Shown one piece after another: positions 43,703 to 52,404 of a stretch of DNA of 64,000 bases. The notes under the pieces were generated by a model. That model saw nothing but the letters and a program-made list of their open reading frames with translations. It was not told the DNA's origin and did no database searches. The position numbers and the translations under genes were made by a program. The first letter of the stretch is position 1. Each line of letters starts with the position of its first letter. The DNA comes from Hoeflea_A sp965204935 (GTDB taxonomy: Bacteria > Pseudomonadota > Alphaproteobacteria > Rhizobiales > Rhizobiaceae). The stretch is from the NCBI RefSeq assembly GCF_965204935.1, contig NZ_CBDBFO010000001.1; one strand, written 5' to 3'.

Positions 43703-45052
43703 CTAGGAACGAGCGACCGCCCGGGAATGGTTGGTGTTGATGAACAACTGCGCCTGATCCGCGCTCATCGGCCGTCCGTAGAGATATCCCTGGCCAATGG
43801 AACAGCCCAGTCCGAGCAGTTTGTCCGCCTGTTCGACCGTTTCGATGCCCTCGGCGACAACTTCCAGATCAAGGCCCTCGCACAAGGCGATAATCGCCTT
43901 GATTATGTGCTCCGACGGCCGGTCTCGGGTGATCTCGGAAACAAAGGCCCGGTCGATCTTGACCTTGTCGAGCGCGATCTCACGCAACCTGCCGAGACTG
44001 GATTGACCGGTGCCGAAATCGTCCAGCGAGATCGAAACACCCTCGGCGCGCAGGCTGTCGATGATGCTGTTGGCGATTTCCGGATCGGCCATCATTGCCG
44101 TCTCGGTTATCTCCAGACCGAGCCGGCGCGGGTCGAACCCCACCGAATGGAGGATCGCCATGATCTTCTCGTGGGTGGACGGGTCCAGCAACTGGGCCGA
44201 TGACAGGTTGAACGACAGGAACATCTCGCCCGGCCAGCCAAGCGCCGTATTTGTCGCCTTCTTCAGCATTGTTTCGGTCAGCGGTTCAATGATGCCGCGT
44301 TCCTCGGCCAGGGGAATGAAGGTGGCCGGGGAAACAAAGCCGAGTTCCGGATCGTTCCAGCGGGCCAGCGCTTCGAAACCGATCGGCACACCGTCGCGAA
44401 GGTCAACGATGGGCTGGAAATGCACATCCACTTCATCGGCGATGATGGCGCGCCGGAGCGCCTGCTCGAGCTGCGTCGCGCGCTTCATCTCCTCGGCAAT
44501 GTCAACCGAATAGACGGTGACCTGTCCGCGGCCGCGACGCTTTGACTGATAAAGTGCCGTGTCGACGCTTTCCATCAGCGCGCCGTAGTCTTCGCCGGCA
44601 TAGGGATAGATGGCGAACCCGAATGACGAAGAAAGGCGGACGGAGCGCTTGCCGAGGTCATAGGGTGCGGACAGCACATCCTTGAAAAGGTCGCTGATTT
44701 TCTCGGCACCATTTTGGTCGAATACAAGTGGCAGGACAAATGCGAAGGCGTCGTTTTCCAGCCGCACCGCCACCGCACCGGACGGCATGCACGCGCGCAA
44801 CCGGTGGGCCACCTGGCACAGAATGTCATCGCCCGCGGTATGGCCGAACAGATCATTGATCGGCCTGAATCCATCGAGATTGACCAGACCGACTGTAAAG
44901 GGCGCCGGATCGAGCGACCGTTCGTGCACCAGTTTGGTGATCTTGTCGCGAAGTCTTGCCCGGTTGCCCAAACCGGTCAGCGGGTCGGTATAAGATGCCG
45001 TATGGACCGCGCTGCCGACCCTTGCGCGGGTATTGGTCAGTTCGACTGACAT
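43703..45052 (-). CDS. EAL-domain phosphodiesterase with degenerate GGDEF domain
   Basis: A cytoplasmic 449-residue c-di-GMP protein without membrane helices. The N-terminal GGDEF domain (SYTDPLTGLGNRARL) has ENDAF where GGDEF should be (VRLENDAFAFVL), so diguanylate cyclase activity should be lost. The EAL domain keeps FEALARW, FNLSSAQL, EITETAMM, LDDFGTGQSSL, KIDRAF and VAEGIET, so it should hydrolyse c-di-GMP; the dead domain may be regulatory. It stands alone between the tup and sit operons. Confidence 0.9.
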   Translation of the reverse strand: MSVELTNTRARVGSAVHTASYTDPLTGLGNRARLRDKITKLVHERSLDPAPFTVGLVNLDGFRPINDLFGHTAGDDILCQVAHRLRACMPSGAVAVRLENDAFAFVLPLVFDQNGAEKISDLFKDVLSAPYDLGKRSVRLSSSFGFAIYPYAGEDYGALMESVDTALYQSKRRGRGQVTVYSVDIAEEMKRATQLEQALRRAIIADEVDVHFQPIVDLRDGVPIGFEALARWNDPELGFVSPATFIPLAEERGIIEPLTETMLKKATNTALGWPGEMFLSFNLSSAQLLDPSTHEKIMAILHSVGFDPRRLGLEITETAMMADPEIANSIIDSLRAEGVSISLDDFGTGQSSLGRLREIALDKVKIDRAFVSEITRDRPSEHIIKAIIALCEGLDLEVVAEGIETVEQADKLLGLGCSIGQGYLYGRPMSADQAQLFINTNHSRAVARS

Positions 45053-45161
45053 TGTTTCTTCCTTGCGCCCAAATGGTGGAGGAACACCATATCCATGGGA
45101 CAGGATGGCCTGCTTTCGTTAAGAAACAGCTATCGGCGGGTGGTGGAATTTTGGAACTATC

Positions 45162-45189
45162 TTCCGCAAATCATTGAAATTTTGCGGAA
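45162..45189. repeat. 9-bp inverted repeat with Fur-box-like half
   Basis: TTCCGCAAA and TTTGCGGAA flank a 10-base spacer. The block includes GCAAATCATT, also found in the operator upstream of sitA. It lies after sitD and before the EAL gene start, so it may be a regulator site for the EAL gene or a weak terminator for the sit operon. Confidence 0.4.
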
Positions 45190-45218
45190 AATATCACGTA
45201 AACAGTAATCCGGGGATC

Positions 45219-46139
45219 TCAGCTGGCGGCACCGCGCCTTTGCGGCGCCGCAATGGCACATATCGCCAGGATGAGCCCGCTGACAGTAGCGATCATTCCT
45301 GCTGCGCTGACGCTGAAACCGCTTCCGATCAGCGCCATGCCACTTCCTGCCGCCCAGAAACCCGCGACCGCGGAAACAAAGGCGAACAGCACGCTCCACC
45401 ATAATTGCGGAAGCAGCCTGTTGGTCATCAGGCGCGCGGCCGCCGCAGGACAGATCAGCATGGCGATCGTGATGATGGCGCCGACAGCCTCGAATGCGGT
45501 GACCGCGACGATGGCAACGAGCGAAATCAACGCCGCGCCGATAAAGCGTACCGGAACGCCCGCGGCCTGTGCGAAGACGGGATCGAAGGTGGAAACAACA
45601 AGCTGTCGCCAGAAAACGGCCAGGAAAACCAGAACGACCACCAGCGTAAAGGCAACGCGGCCAAGCTGTGGCGGCAGGTCGGCAAGCGCGGCCGGGTCGA
45701 GGAGCGCCTTTGCATCGATGCCGGACAGCCAGACGAGGCTTTCCAGATTGCCGTAGAGCGCGTGTTCCACATCGAAGTGGACCTCGCGTGTGTTGCTTTG
45801 TTCGAGCAGCACGACCCCGAGGGCAAAGAGCGCAGTGAATACCACGCCCATCGCCGCTCCCGGCTCGACCTTGCCGAGATTGCGCACCAGTTCGATCAGC
45901 AGCGCCGAGATCAGCGCGGCGGCGGCGGCACCCAGCAGCATCGGCCAGACGGTGATTGACCCGGTGATGATGAACGCAACGACGATGCCGGGAAGCACGA
46001 CGTGACTGACGGCATCGCCCATCAGGCTCTGCTTCCTCAAGACGAGGAAGTTGCCCAGCAGCGCGCACGACACCGCGGCCAGCGCGCCGATCGCCATGGG
46101 GACAAGGACCAGACCGATGTAAAGACCGCCCATGCTCAC
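45219..46139 (-). CDS. sitD: Mn/Fe ABC transporter permease SitD-like
   Basis: Second membrane subunit of the metal importer, 306 residues, about nine helices, with the family motif RKQSLMGDAVSHVVLPGI. It overlaps the first permease gene by 4 bp and ends the sit operon. Unlike its partner it has no C-terminal extension beyond the membrane domain. Confidence 0.88.
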   Translation of the reverse strand: MSMGGLYIGLVLVPMAIGALAAVSCALLGNFLVLRKQSLMGDAVSHVVLPGIVVAFIITGSITVWPMLLGAAAAALISALLIELVRNLGKVEPGAAMGVVFTALFALGVVLLEQSNTREVHFDVEHALYGNLESLVWLSGIDAKALLDPAALADLPPQLGRVAFTLVVVLVFLAVFWRQLVVSTFDPVFAQAAGVPVRFIGAALISLVAIVAVTAFEAVGAIITIAMLICPAAAARLMTNRLLPQLWWSVLFAFVSAVAGFWAAGSGMALIGSGFSVSAAGMIATVSGLILAICAIAAPQRRGAAS

Positions 46140-47368
46140 CCCTGCCCTGCCGGCAGGGCACCGGACGGACCGGCAAACTGCCTCTCGAGCTCTTCAATCT
46201 CGGTGGTCGTCAGACGGTCCGCGATGGGATCGAGCCGCATGCGTGCGGCACGATAGGCGGCAGCCGGATTGTCACGCAGATAAATCGTCCACAGCGCCTC
46301 TTCCCGGGCGGCGGTCTCGGCTGCATCGAGACCGGCCTGGGTCGGTGTCCCGTCGCCATGGATGAGGTTCTCTGATTTCAATACCTTGATCGTATCATGG
46401 TCATAGATCGCTTCACCCCGCAAAATGGCCAACAGACCCTGGCGCCTGTGAACTTTTCGCGAAAAGGCCCGCGCCCGGTATAGGCCGTAGAACACGCCGC
46501 GGGCCGGTGCGAAGAGCAGTGACAGGGCAAATATGACCGCGGCGGTCAGTACAATGACGGGTCCGGCCGGAAAGTTCGGAACGGATGCCGAGAGCGCGGT
46601 GCCGATAAAGCCCGAGGCGGCACCGACAAGCCCGCTGACAATGATCATCGTATTGGTCTTTTCCGTCCAGAAGCGCGCCGCGACCGGCGGGATGATCAGC
46701 AGTGCGACCACAAGGATGAGGCCGACGATCCGCAGGCCCGTCACCGTGACAGCCATGACAAGCAACATCAGCAGCAAATCCGTGCGGCGGATATCGATGC
46801 CGGACGTGCGTGCAAATGTCTCGTCAAAACACACCAGCGTCAGCGGCCGGCGGAAAAGGAAAACCAGGAAAGCGACGAGAAAAGCCAGTGCCGCCAGCGT
46901 GTATGCCTCGTTGCGCAGCATGCCGGAGGTCGATCCGAGCAGAAAGCTGCCGATGCCGGCCTGGCGCCCGATGCCAAGCGACTGGATGATGGTCAGCAAG
47001 ACGACACCGAGACCGAAGAATGAGGAAAGCACGGCGCCGATCGCGGCGTCGGAATTCAACCGCGTGCGTCGTGTCAGCCACTCGACAGCCGCGAGCCCGA
47101 TCATGGCGCTGATTGCTGCGCCGAGCAAAAGCCCTGGAAGGAACCGGCCCGACCCGCCAAATGCGGCCATCAGCAGAAACGCGATACCGACGCCCGGCAG
47201 GGTCGCATGGCTCAAGGCATCGGATACAAGCGAACGCCGACGCAGCAGGAGATACGTCCCGACCGTTCCGCCGGCCCAGCCAAGCAGGATGGCGCCGATA
47301 GCGACTATGGCAGTGTTGTAGCCGGCGCTGAAGGTCAGCGCGTTGATAAAAGCGGCAATATCGATCAT
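46136..47368 (-). CDS. sitC: Mn/Fe ABC transporter permease SitC-like with C-terminal DtxR-like extension
   Basis: Permease of 410 residues. Residues 1 to about 295 are the metal permease (RRRSLVSDALSHATLPGVG); the last 110 or so are soluble. This tail (HRRQGLLAILRGEAIYDHDT, TPTQAGLDAAETAAREEALW, DPIADRLTTTEIEELERQF) follows the layout of the DtxR winged helix and dimerisation domain, but the helix-turn-helix is shortened and the Glu-His metal pair is replaced (MRLD). This recalls chlamydial YtgCR, a permease-repressor fusion. Whether the tail binds DNA, senses metal or only regulates transport is unknown. Confidence 0.86.
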   Translation of the reverse strand: MIDIAAFINALTFSAGYNTAIVAIGAILLGWAGGTVGTYLLLRRRSLVSDALSHATLPGVGIAFLLMAAFGGSGRFLPGLLLGAAISAMIGLAAVEWLTRRTRLNSDAAIGAVLSSFFGLGVVLLTIIQSLGIGRQAGIGSFLLGSTSGMLRNEAYTLAALAFLVAFLVFLFRRPLTLVCFDETFARTSGIDIRRTDLLLMLLVMAVTVTGLRIVGLILVVALLIIPPVAARFWTEKTNTMIIVSGLVGAASGFIGTALSASVPNFPAGPVIVLTAAVIFALSLLFAPARGVFYGLYRARAFSRKVHRRQGLLAILRGEAIYDHDTIKVLKSENLIHGDGTPTQAGLDAAETAAREEALWTIYLRDNPAAAYRAARMRLDPIADRLTTTEIEELERQFAGPSGALPAGQG

Positions 47369-47382
47369 CGGTCCCGGCCCGC

Positions 47383-48141
47383 TCAGAGCAGCTCCGGTTC
47401 GGCCTGCACCAGACGGCCACCGTAAGCTTCCGCCAAATGGGCGTCGGTAAATGCCTTTTCCACCGGGCCATTGGCGATACGGCGGACATTGAGGATCAGC
47501 ACATCATCGAAGTAGGCGGTAACGGTGGACAAGTCATGGTGAACGGCAATCACTGTGCCGCCTTCGTCGACCAGCTTCTTCAGCAAGGCAACGATGGTCT
47601 TCTCGGTCGCTGCGTCGACACCGGCAAAGGGCTCGTCCAGCAAAAGAAGATCCGCCTTCTGCGCAAGCGCCCGGGCAATGAACACACGCTGCTGCTGTCC
47701 TCCGGAGAGCTGGCCGATCTGACGGTCGGCCAATGAGACCATATCCACCTCCTCAAGGCAGCTCAGGGCGAATGCGCGCTGCTGGCGGCGGATCAGGCTG
47801 AACGGGTTGAGGCTGCGGAAAAGGCCCATAAGGACGACATCGATGACAGTCGCCGGAAAATCCCAGTCGACGCTTGCGCGTTGCGGCACATAGGCGATCC
47901 GGCTACGGACCTCGTCCAACGGCCGGCCGAAGAAGACGGCATCTCCGCTGATTACCGGAAGAATACCCATGGCAGCCTTGAGCATGGTCGACTTGCCAGC
48001 TCCGTTTGGCCCGACAATTGCGCTCATTCGGCCCTGCTGAAAAACCGCGTCGACCGCCGACAGGGCAGGCTTGTCGCCATAGGCGACCGACAATCCTCGG
48101 ACCTTGAGCGCTGCACCGGCATCGGCAACGTGGACGTTCAT
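47383..48141 (-). CDS. sitB: Mn/Fe ABC transporter ATP-binding protein SitB-like
   Basis: ATPase of 252 residues: Walker A GPNGAGKST, signature LSGGQQQRVFIARAL, Walker B LLLLDEPFAGVD and H-loop VHHDL. The ATG at 48141 lies 1 bp after the sitA stop. It powers metal import by the two permeases encoded next. Confidence 0.9.
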   Translation of the reverse strand: MNVHVADAGAALKVRGLSVAYGDKPALSAVDAVFQQGRMSAIVGPNGAGKSTMLKAAMGILPVISGDAVFFGRPLDEVRSRIAYVPQRASVDWDFPATVIDVVLMGLFRSLNPFSLIRRQQRAFALSCLEEVDMVSLADRQIGQLSGGQQQRVFIARALAQKADLLLLDEPFAGVDAATEKTIVALLKKLVDEGGTVIAVHHDLSTVTAYFDDVLILNVRRIANGPVEKAFTDAHLAEAYGGRLVQAEPELL

Positions 48142-48142
48142 A

Positions 48143-49111
48143 TCAGCTACCGACCAGCTTTCCGTTGAGACCTGCGGCAGGCGCCTTGCCGCCAAGCGCA
48201 TTCGTGATGACGGTAACGTTTGAATCGATCATCCCGATATAGGTTCCGGTATAGGTACCGGACGATCCCATGGCATCGGAGAAGAGCTCGCCACCGACAG
48301 CAACTTTGTGGCCGCGGGCGGCAGCGCCCTCGATCAGGGCCCGGACATTGCGCTCCGATACGGACGATTCAACAAATATGGCATCAATATCGCGGTCTAC
48401 GATCATATTGACGATCTCATCGACCCGCTGGAGGCCGGCTTCGCTCTCGGTGGACAGACCCTGGATACCAACAACCTCGAATTCGTAGCTGCGACCGAAA
48501 TAGCCAAATGCATCATGTGCCGTGATCAGGACACGTTTTTCCTGCGGCACGCTTGCCAGGCTTTCGCGGGCGAAGGCGGCAAGCATATCCATGTCCGCCA
48601 GATAAGACTGTGCGTTTTGCCGGTAGACCTCGGCGCCTGCAGGATCGAGTTCGATCAAGGCGTCGCGGGCTGCCTCGACAGCGTGGCGCCAAAGATCCGG
48701 CGTCATCCAGACATGCGGATCATAACGGTCCGAATAGTCTTCGCTGGACAGACGAAGATCAACAGGAACCGCTTCGCCAATTGCATAGACAGGCTTGCGT
48801 GCGGCAAGTTTTTCCAGGAACTCCTCGAGCTGCGCCTCAAGATAGAGCCCGTTCCAGAACACGGCATCAGCCTGCACCATCGCCGCGATGTCGGACTGCG
48901 TCTGACGGTAGAGATGCGGGTCGACACCCTCGCCCATCAGCGTCGTGACCTTGGCACGATCACCGGAAATTGCTGTGAGCGCATCACCGACCATGGAGAC
49001 CGTGGCGACAATATTCAGTTTGTCGGCGGCCCGGGCAGCGCTCAACGGATTTGCGAATACGAGGACCGCGAGAAGAATGCCGGCAAGAGCCAATTGACGG
49101 CGCAAGAACAT
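48143..49111 (-). CDS. sitA: Mn/Fe ABC transporter substrate-binding protein SitA-like
   Basis: Cluster A-I metal receptor of 322 residues with a signal peptide ending SAARA. Ligands fit His-His-Glu-Asp: EGVDPHLYR, YDPHVWMTP, FVESSVSERN and GELFSDAMG. There is no histidine-rich loop as in ZnuA, which favours Mn or Fe over Zn. The start at 49111 excludes an upstream reading through the promoter. A palindrome upstream (49171-49191) looks like a Fur/Mur operator, consistent with manganese control. Confidence 0.88.
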   Translation of the reverse strand: MFLRRQLALAGILLAVLVFANPLSAARAADKLNIVATVSMVGDALTAISGDRAKVTTLMGEGVDPHLYRQTQSDIAAMVQADAVFWNGLYLEAQLEEFLEKLAARKPVYAIGEAVPVDLRLSSEDYSDRYDPHVWMTPDLWRHAVEAARDALIELDPAGAEVYRQNAQSYLADMDMLAAFARESLASVPQEKRVLITAHDAFGYFGRSYEFEVVGIQGLSTESEAGLQRVDEIVNMIVDRDIDAIFVESSVSERNVRALIEGAAARGHKVAVGGELFSDAMGSSGTYTGTYIGMIDSNVTVITNALGGKAPAAGLNGKLVGS

Positions 49112-49170
49112 GCGTGAACTCCGAAATATGGGTATGCGTCGACACTTATCGACTGATTTATCCCAACTTG

Positions 49171-49191
49171 TATTGCAAATCATTCGCAATA
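49171..49191. promoter_or_regulatory. Fur/Mur-like operator between sitA and mutL
   Basis: TATTGC-N9-GCAATA, with core GCAAATCATTCGC, 60 bp upstream of sitA and 60 bp upstream of mutL. In rhizobia sit promoters are repressed by Mur (a Fur homologue) at comparable AT-rich dyads. Assignment to Fur, Mur or another family member is inference. Confidence 0.6.
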
Positions 49192-49250
49192 GCAAGAAAA
49201 ACTTCACCGTGCGGCTTTCATTGATGCGCCGAATCCGGGAAAATCAACTC

Positions 49251-51071
49251 ATGACCGTCAGGCCCCTTCCAGAAACTCTGATCAACCAGATCGCAGCCGG
49301 CGAGGTGATCGAGCGCCCGGCCAGCGTCGTCAAGGAGCTGGTCGAGAACGCGATCGACGCCGGTGCGACCCGCGTGGAGGTGGCGACGGCTGGCGGCGGC
49401 AAGGCCCTGGTGCGAGTAACCGACAACGGGCACGGCATGACGCCTGACGATTTGCAGCTTGCGGTGAAGCGTCACTGCACGTCGAAAATCACGGATGATC
49501 TCGACAGCATCGCGACACTGGGCTTTCGCGGCGAGGCACTGCCATCCATCGGGTCGGTATCGAAACTGCGGATCCAGAGCCGCCCGGCAGATGCGGATAC
49601 CGCATACGAAGTGCGCGTTTCCGGCGGAACCGTTGAAGGTATCCGGCCCACTGCCGCCAATCCGGGTACGGTCGTCGAGGTGCGCGACATTTTCTATGCG
49701 ACCCCTGCGCGTCTGAAATTCCTGAAAAGCGATCGCGCCGAAACCGGTGCCATCACCGAAGTCTTCAAGCGCATCGCCATAGCGTTTCCGAATGTCCGCA
49801 TGACACTGTCCGGCACCGACCGCTCGACACTGGAATTTCCCGCAACGGGCGACAACGCGCTGGCGCGCATCGGCCAGGTCCTCGGCACGGAATTCGCAGA
49901 CAATGCGATTGCTATCGACGCAGTGCGCGAGGATGTCCACCTTACGGGATTTGCGTGTGTTCCAACCTACAACCGGGCCAATTCGCTCCAGCAATATGCG
50001 TTTGTCAACGGACGTCCGGTCCAGGACAAGTTGATTTTCTCGGCCTTGCGCGGCGCCTATGCCGACACCATCCCGCGCGGGCGCTACCCGGTTGCGGTGC
50101 TCTCGATCACGCTCGATCCCCGTTTCGTCGACGTCAATGTACACCCGGCCAAGGCCGATGTGCGTTTCCGCGATCCCGGACTTGTTCGCGGTCTCATCGT
50201 TGGCGCCATCCGCGAGGCGCTCAGCCGGCAAGGAGACCGCGCTTCAAGCGTTGGCGCGCGTGACATGGTCTCGTCATTTCGACCCGAAGCAGGTTCCGCG
50301 CGCAGGCACTACACCAACGACAACGTGTTCGAGAAGGCAGATCAAAGTGCTTGGCGCGGTGATGCGGACGCTTCCTTCTTCAGACAGTTGGAGAACACCA
50401 CCCAGCCCGGCTTTGCGGAAGGCGCGCAAAGCGCGCTCAGCGCAATCTCCGAGCCGTCTGCGCGCCACGACGAACAGAACCTGACGCAGCAATTCCCGCT
50501 TGGCGCGGCACGGGCGCAACTCCATCAAAACTACATCGTCGCGCAGACCGGCGATGGTCTTGTCATCGTCGACCAGCACGCGGCCCACGAGCGACTCGTT
50601 TATGAAGACCTCAAAAAGTCGCTCTACAACCGCGAAGTGGCGTCGCAGGTCCTCCTGATACCCGAAATCATCGACCTTCCGGAGGAGGATTGCGACCGGC
50701 TTATGGCGCATGCGGAAGAGCTCGGTGAATTCGGGCTTGCTGTCGAGCGGTTCGGCCCGGGCGCCGTCGCTGTACGCGAAACACCGGCCATCCTGGGGGA
50801 AATTGATGCCACCGGCCTGATCCGCCAGCTCGTCGACGAGATCGCCGAGTGGGACGATGCCGGCGGGCTGAAGGCGAGGATTGACTACGTCGCCGCCACT
50901 ATGGCATGTCACGGATCGGTTCGGTCGGGCCGGCGTCTTTCAGCCGAAGAAATGAACGGATTGCTTCGACGCATGGAAACGACCCCGGGGTCAGGCCAAT
51001 GCAATCACGGCCGACCAACCTATATTGAGTTGAAGCTGTCGGATATTGAGAGGCTGTTCGGCAGGCGCTGA
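49251..51071 (+). CDS. mutL: DNA mismatch repair protein MutL
   Basis: MutL of 606 residues. The GHKL ATPase motifs are IAAGEVIERPASVVKELVENA (partly: ERPASVVKELVENA), TDNGHGM and GFRGEALPSIGS. The C-terminal domain has the endonuclease metal motif DQHAAHERLVYE and QCNHGRPTY, so it is a nicking-type MutL as in bacteria without MutH. The start at 49251 (MTVRPLPETLINQ) is the family start; a longer reading crosses the sitA promoter and is rejected. Confidence 0.96.
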   Translation: MTVRPLPETLINQIAAGEVIERPASVVKELVENAIDAGATRVEVATAGGGKALVRVTDNGHGMTPDDLQLAVKRHCTSKITDDLDSIATLGFRGEALPSIGSVSKLRIQSRPADADTAYEVRVSGGTVEGIRPTAANPGTVVEVRDIFYATPARLKFLKSDRAETGAITEVFKRIAIAFPNVRMTLSGTDRSTLEFPATGDNALARIGQVLGTEFADNAIAIDAVREDVHLTGFACVPTYNRANSLQQYAFVNGRPVQDKLIFSALRGAYADTIPRGRYPVAVLSITLDPRFVDVNVHPAKADVRFRDPGLVRGLIVGAIREALSRQGDRASSVGARDMVSSFRPEAGSARRHYTNDNVFEKADQSAWRGDADASFFRQLENTTQPGFAEGAQSALSAISEPSARHDEQNLTQQFPLGAARAQLHQNYIVAQTGDGLVIVDQHAAHERLVYEDLKKSLYNREVASQVLLIPEIIDLPEEDCDRLMAHAEELGEFGLAVERFGPGAVAVRETPAILGEIDATGLIRQLVDEIAEWDDAGGLKARIDYVAATMACHGSVRSGRRLSAEEMNGLLRRMETTPGSGQCNHGRPTYIELKLSDIERLFGRR

Positions 51072-51098
51072 AAACCTCCTGACCGACGGGAAACGGCA

Positions 51099-51326
51099 AT
51101 GAACAGATTTGAAGGCCACGGCTCCGGCGAAGCGAAGATCCGCTACCTCGATGCCGATTTCCAGGTGATTACGCCCGGTTCCCATGTTCGCTGTGCGGTA
51201 ACCGGCGAGATCATACCGCTTGATGAACTGAAATACTGGAGCGTCGCGCGGCAGGAGGCCTATGTCGACGTTCACGCGTCCGTTTCAGCCAACGAAAGGG
51301 CGGGCATCCTGCCGACCCAGGTCTAG
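51099..51326 (+). CDS. DUF2093-family small protein
   Basis: A 75-residue protein typical of DUF2093 (AKIRYLDADFQVITPGSHVRCAVTG and IPLDELKYWSVARQEAY, partly quoted). Function unknown. It follows mutL by 27 bp on the same strand and is convergent with lpxK, an arrangement conserved in rhizobia. The single cysteine and lack of a signal peptide suggest a cytoplasmic protein. Confidence 0.88.
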   Translation: MNRFEGHGSGEAKIRYLDADFQVITPGSHVRCAVTGEIIPLDELKYWSVARQEAYVDVHASVSANERAGILPTQV

Positions 51327-51345
51327 GCGCATTCCAAAACCCGTA

Positions 51346-52404
51346 TCAGACGCCCTTGATCCTGTTCAGTTTTTGAGCGGCTGCGAGCTGCCTTTTCCTG
51401 AAAGACTGGACGGTACGGTCGATAAAGGAACGCGCCAGGTGCGGCTGATCAAGCCGCAGCTGGACTTCAAGGACGCGTGATTTTTCCGCCAGTTCGGCGA
51501 CCTTGCCGCGAGCGTCCCTCAGCCGCGCCATGTCCTTGCTCGTGGTAATCAGCTCCAGATTGTGCTTGGCGGCCGCGTCAATCAGTTCCGTGGCTTCCTC
51601 CTCGCCGAATTTGTGATGGTCGCCGAAGCTTCGCTCCGCCACCACATGGGCGCCCGTACCACGAAGACTGTTGAAGAATTTCTCCGGATTTCCGATGGCC
51701 GCGTATGCCAGAACCCGCTTCCCTCGGAAACTGCGCGATTTCCTGACCGCAAGCCTTGCCGAATAGACCGGCTTTGCGGCACGCCCGGCAATGCGGATCA
51801 CCGGATCGGCTGCGGTTCCATCACCGATGATGAGAAGCGCCGAAGCGTTACGCATCTGATCAAGCATCGGTGCGCGAACCGGGCCGCCCGGTATCACATG
51901 CCCATTGCCGATGCCGCGCAGGGCGTCGACGACCAGCAGCGCGTAGTCGAAATGGACCGAGGCGCTCTGGAAACCATCGTCCATGATGATGAAATCAACG
52001 CCCTCGCCGAGCAGCTTCTGCGCGCCGGCATATCTGTCGGGAGAAACCACAGTCGGCGCAATTTCGGCGAGCAGAAGCGGCTCGTCACCGACATCTGCAG
52101 CGTGGTGGCGCTGGCGGTCAACCATGGCGACCGAGCGCAGACTTCCACCATAACCGCGCGACAGGAAGCCGGGACTAAATCCGGCCTTCGCCGCTTCGCC
52201 GCACAGTGAAAGGGCGGTGGGAGTCTTGCCGGCGCCGCCGACCGTGAAATTGCCGACGCAAAGGACAGGCGCCGCGACTTCGCGGCGCGGGGCGTTTTCC
52301 ATGCGCGACCGTGCAACGGCGCCGTAGACCAGGGACGCCGGGTACAACGACCAGGCCCGCCAATCGGCCTTCGACCACCAGAAGGGAGGCGCCTCGCTCA
52401 CCAT
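51346..52404 (-). CDS. lpxK: tetraacyldisaccharide 4'-kinase LpxK
   Basis: Membrane-associated kinase of 352 residues phosphorylating the lipid A precursor at the 4' position. The Walker A motif is GNFTVGGAGKTPT, and the N-terminal PPFWWSKADWRAW and DDGFQSASVHFDY are LpxK signatures. It overlaps waaA by 7 bp, so both are cotranscribed. Confidence 0.94.
   Translation of the reverse strand: MVSEAPPFWWSKADWRAWSLYPASLVYGAVARSRMENAPRREVAAPVLCVGNFTVGGAGKTPTALSLCGEAAKAGFSPGFLSRGYGGSLRSVAMVDRQRHHAADVGDEPLLLAEIAPTVVSPDRYAGAQKLLGEGVDFIIMDDGFQSASVHFDYALLVVDALRGIGNGHVIPGGPVRAPMLDQMRNASALLIIGDGTAADPVIRIAGRAAKPVYSARLAVRKSRSFRGKRVLAYAAIGNPEKFFNSLRGTGAHVVAERSFGDHHKFGEEEATELIDAAAKHNLELITTSKDMARLRDARGKVAELAEKSRVLEVQLRLDQPHLARSFIDRTVQSFRKRQLAAAQKLNRIKGV

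Noticed and set aside
49110..49250. Longer mutL reading from 49110
   Set aside because: It overlaps the sitA start and the Fur-like dyad; MutL proteins start close to the IAAGEVI motif, as at 49251.
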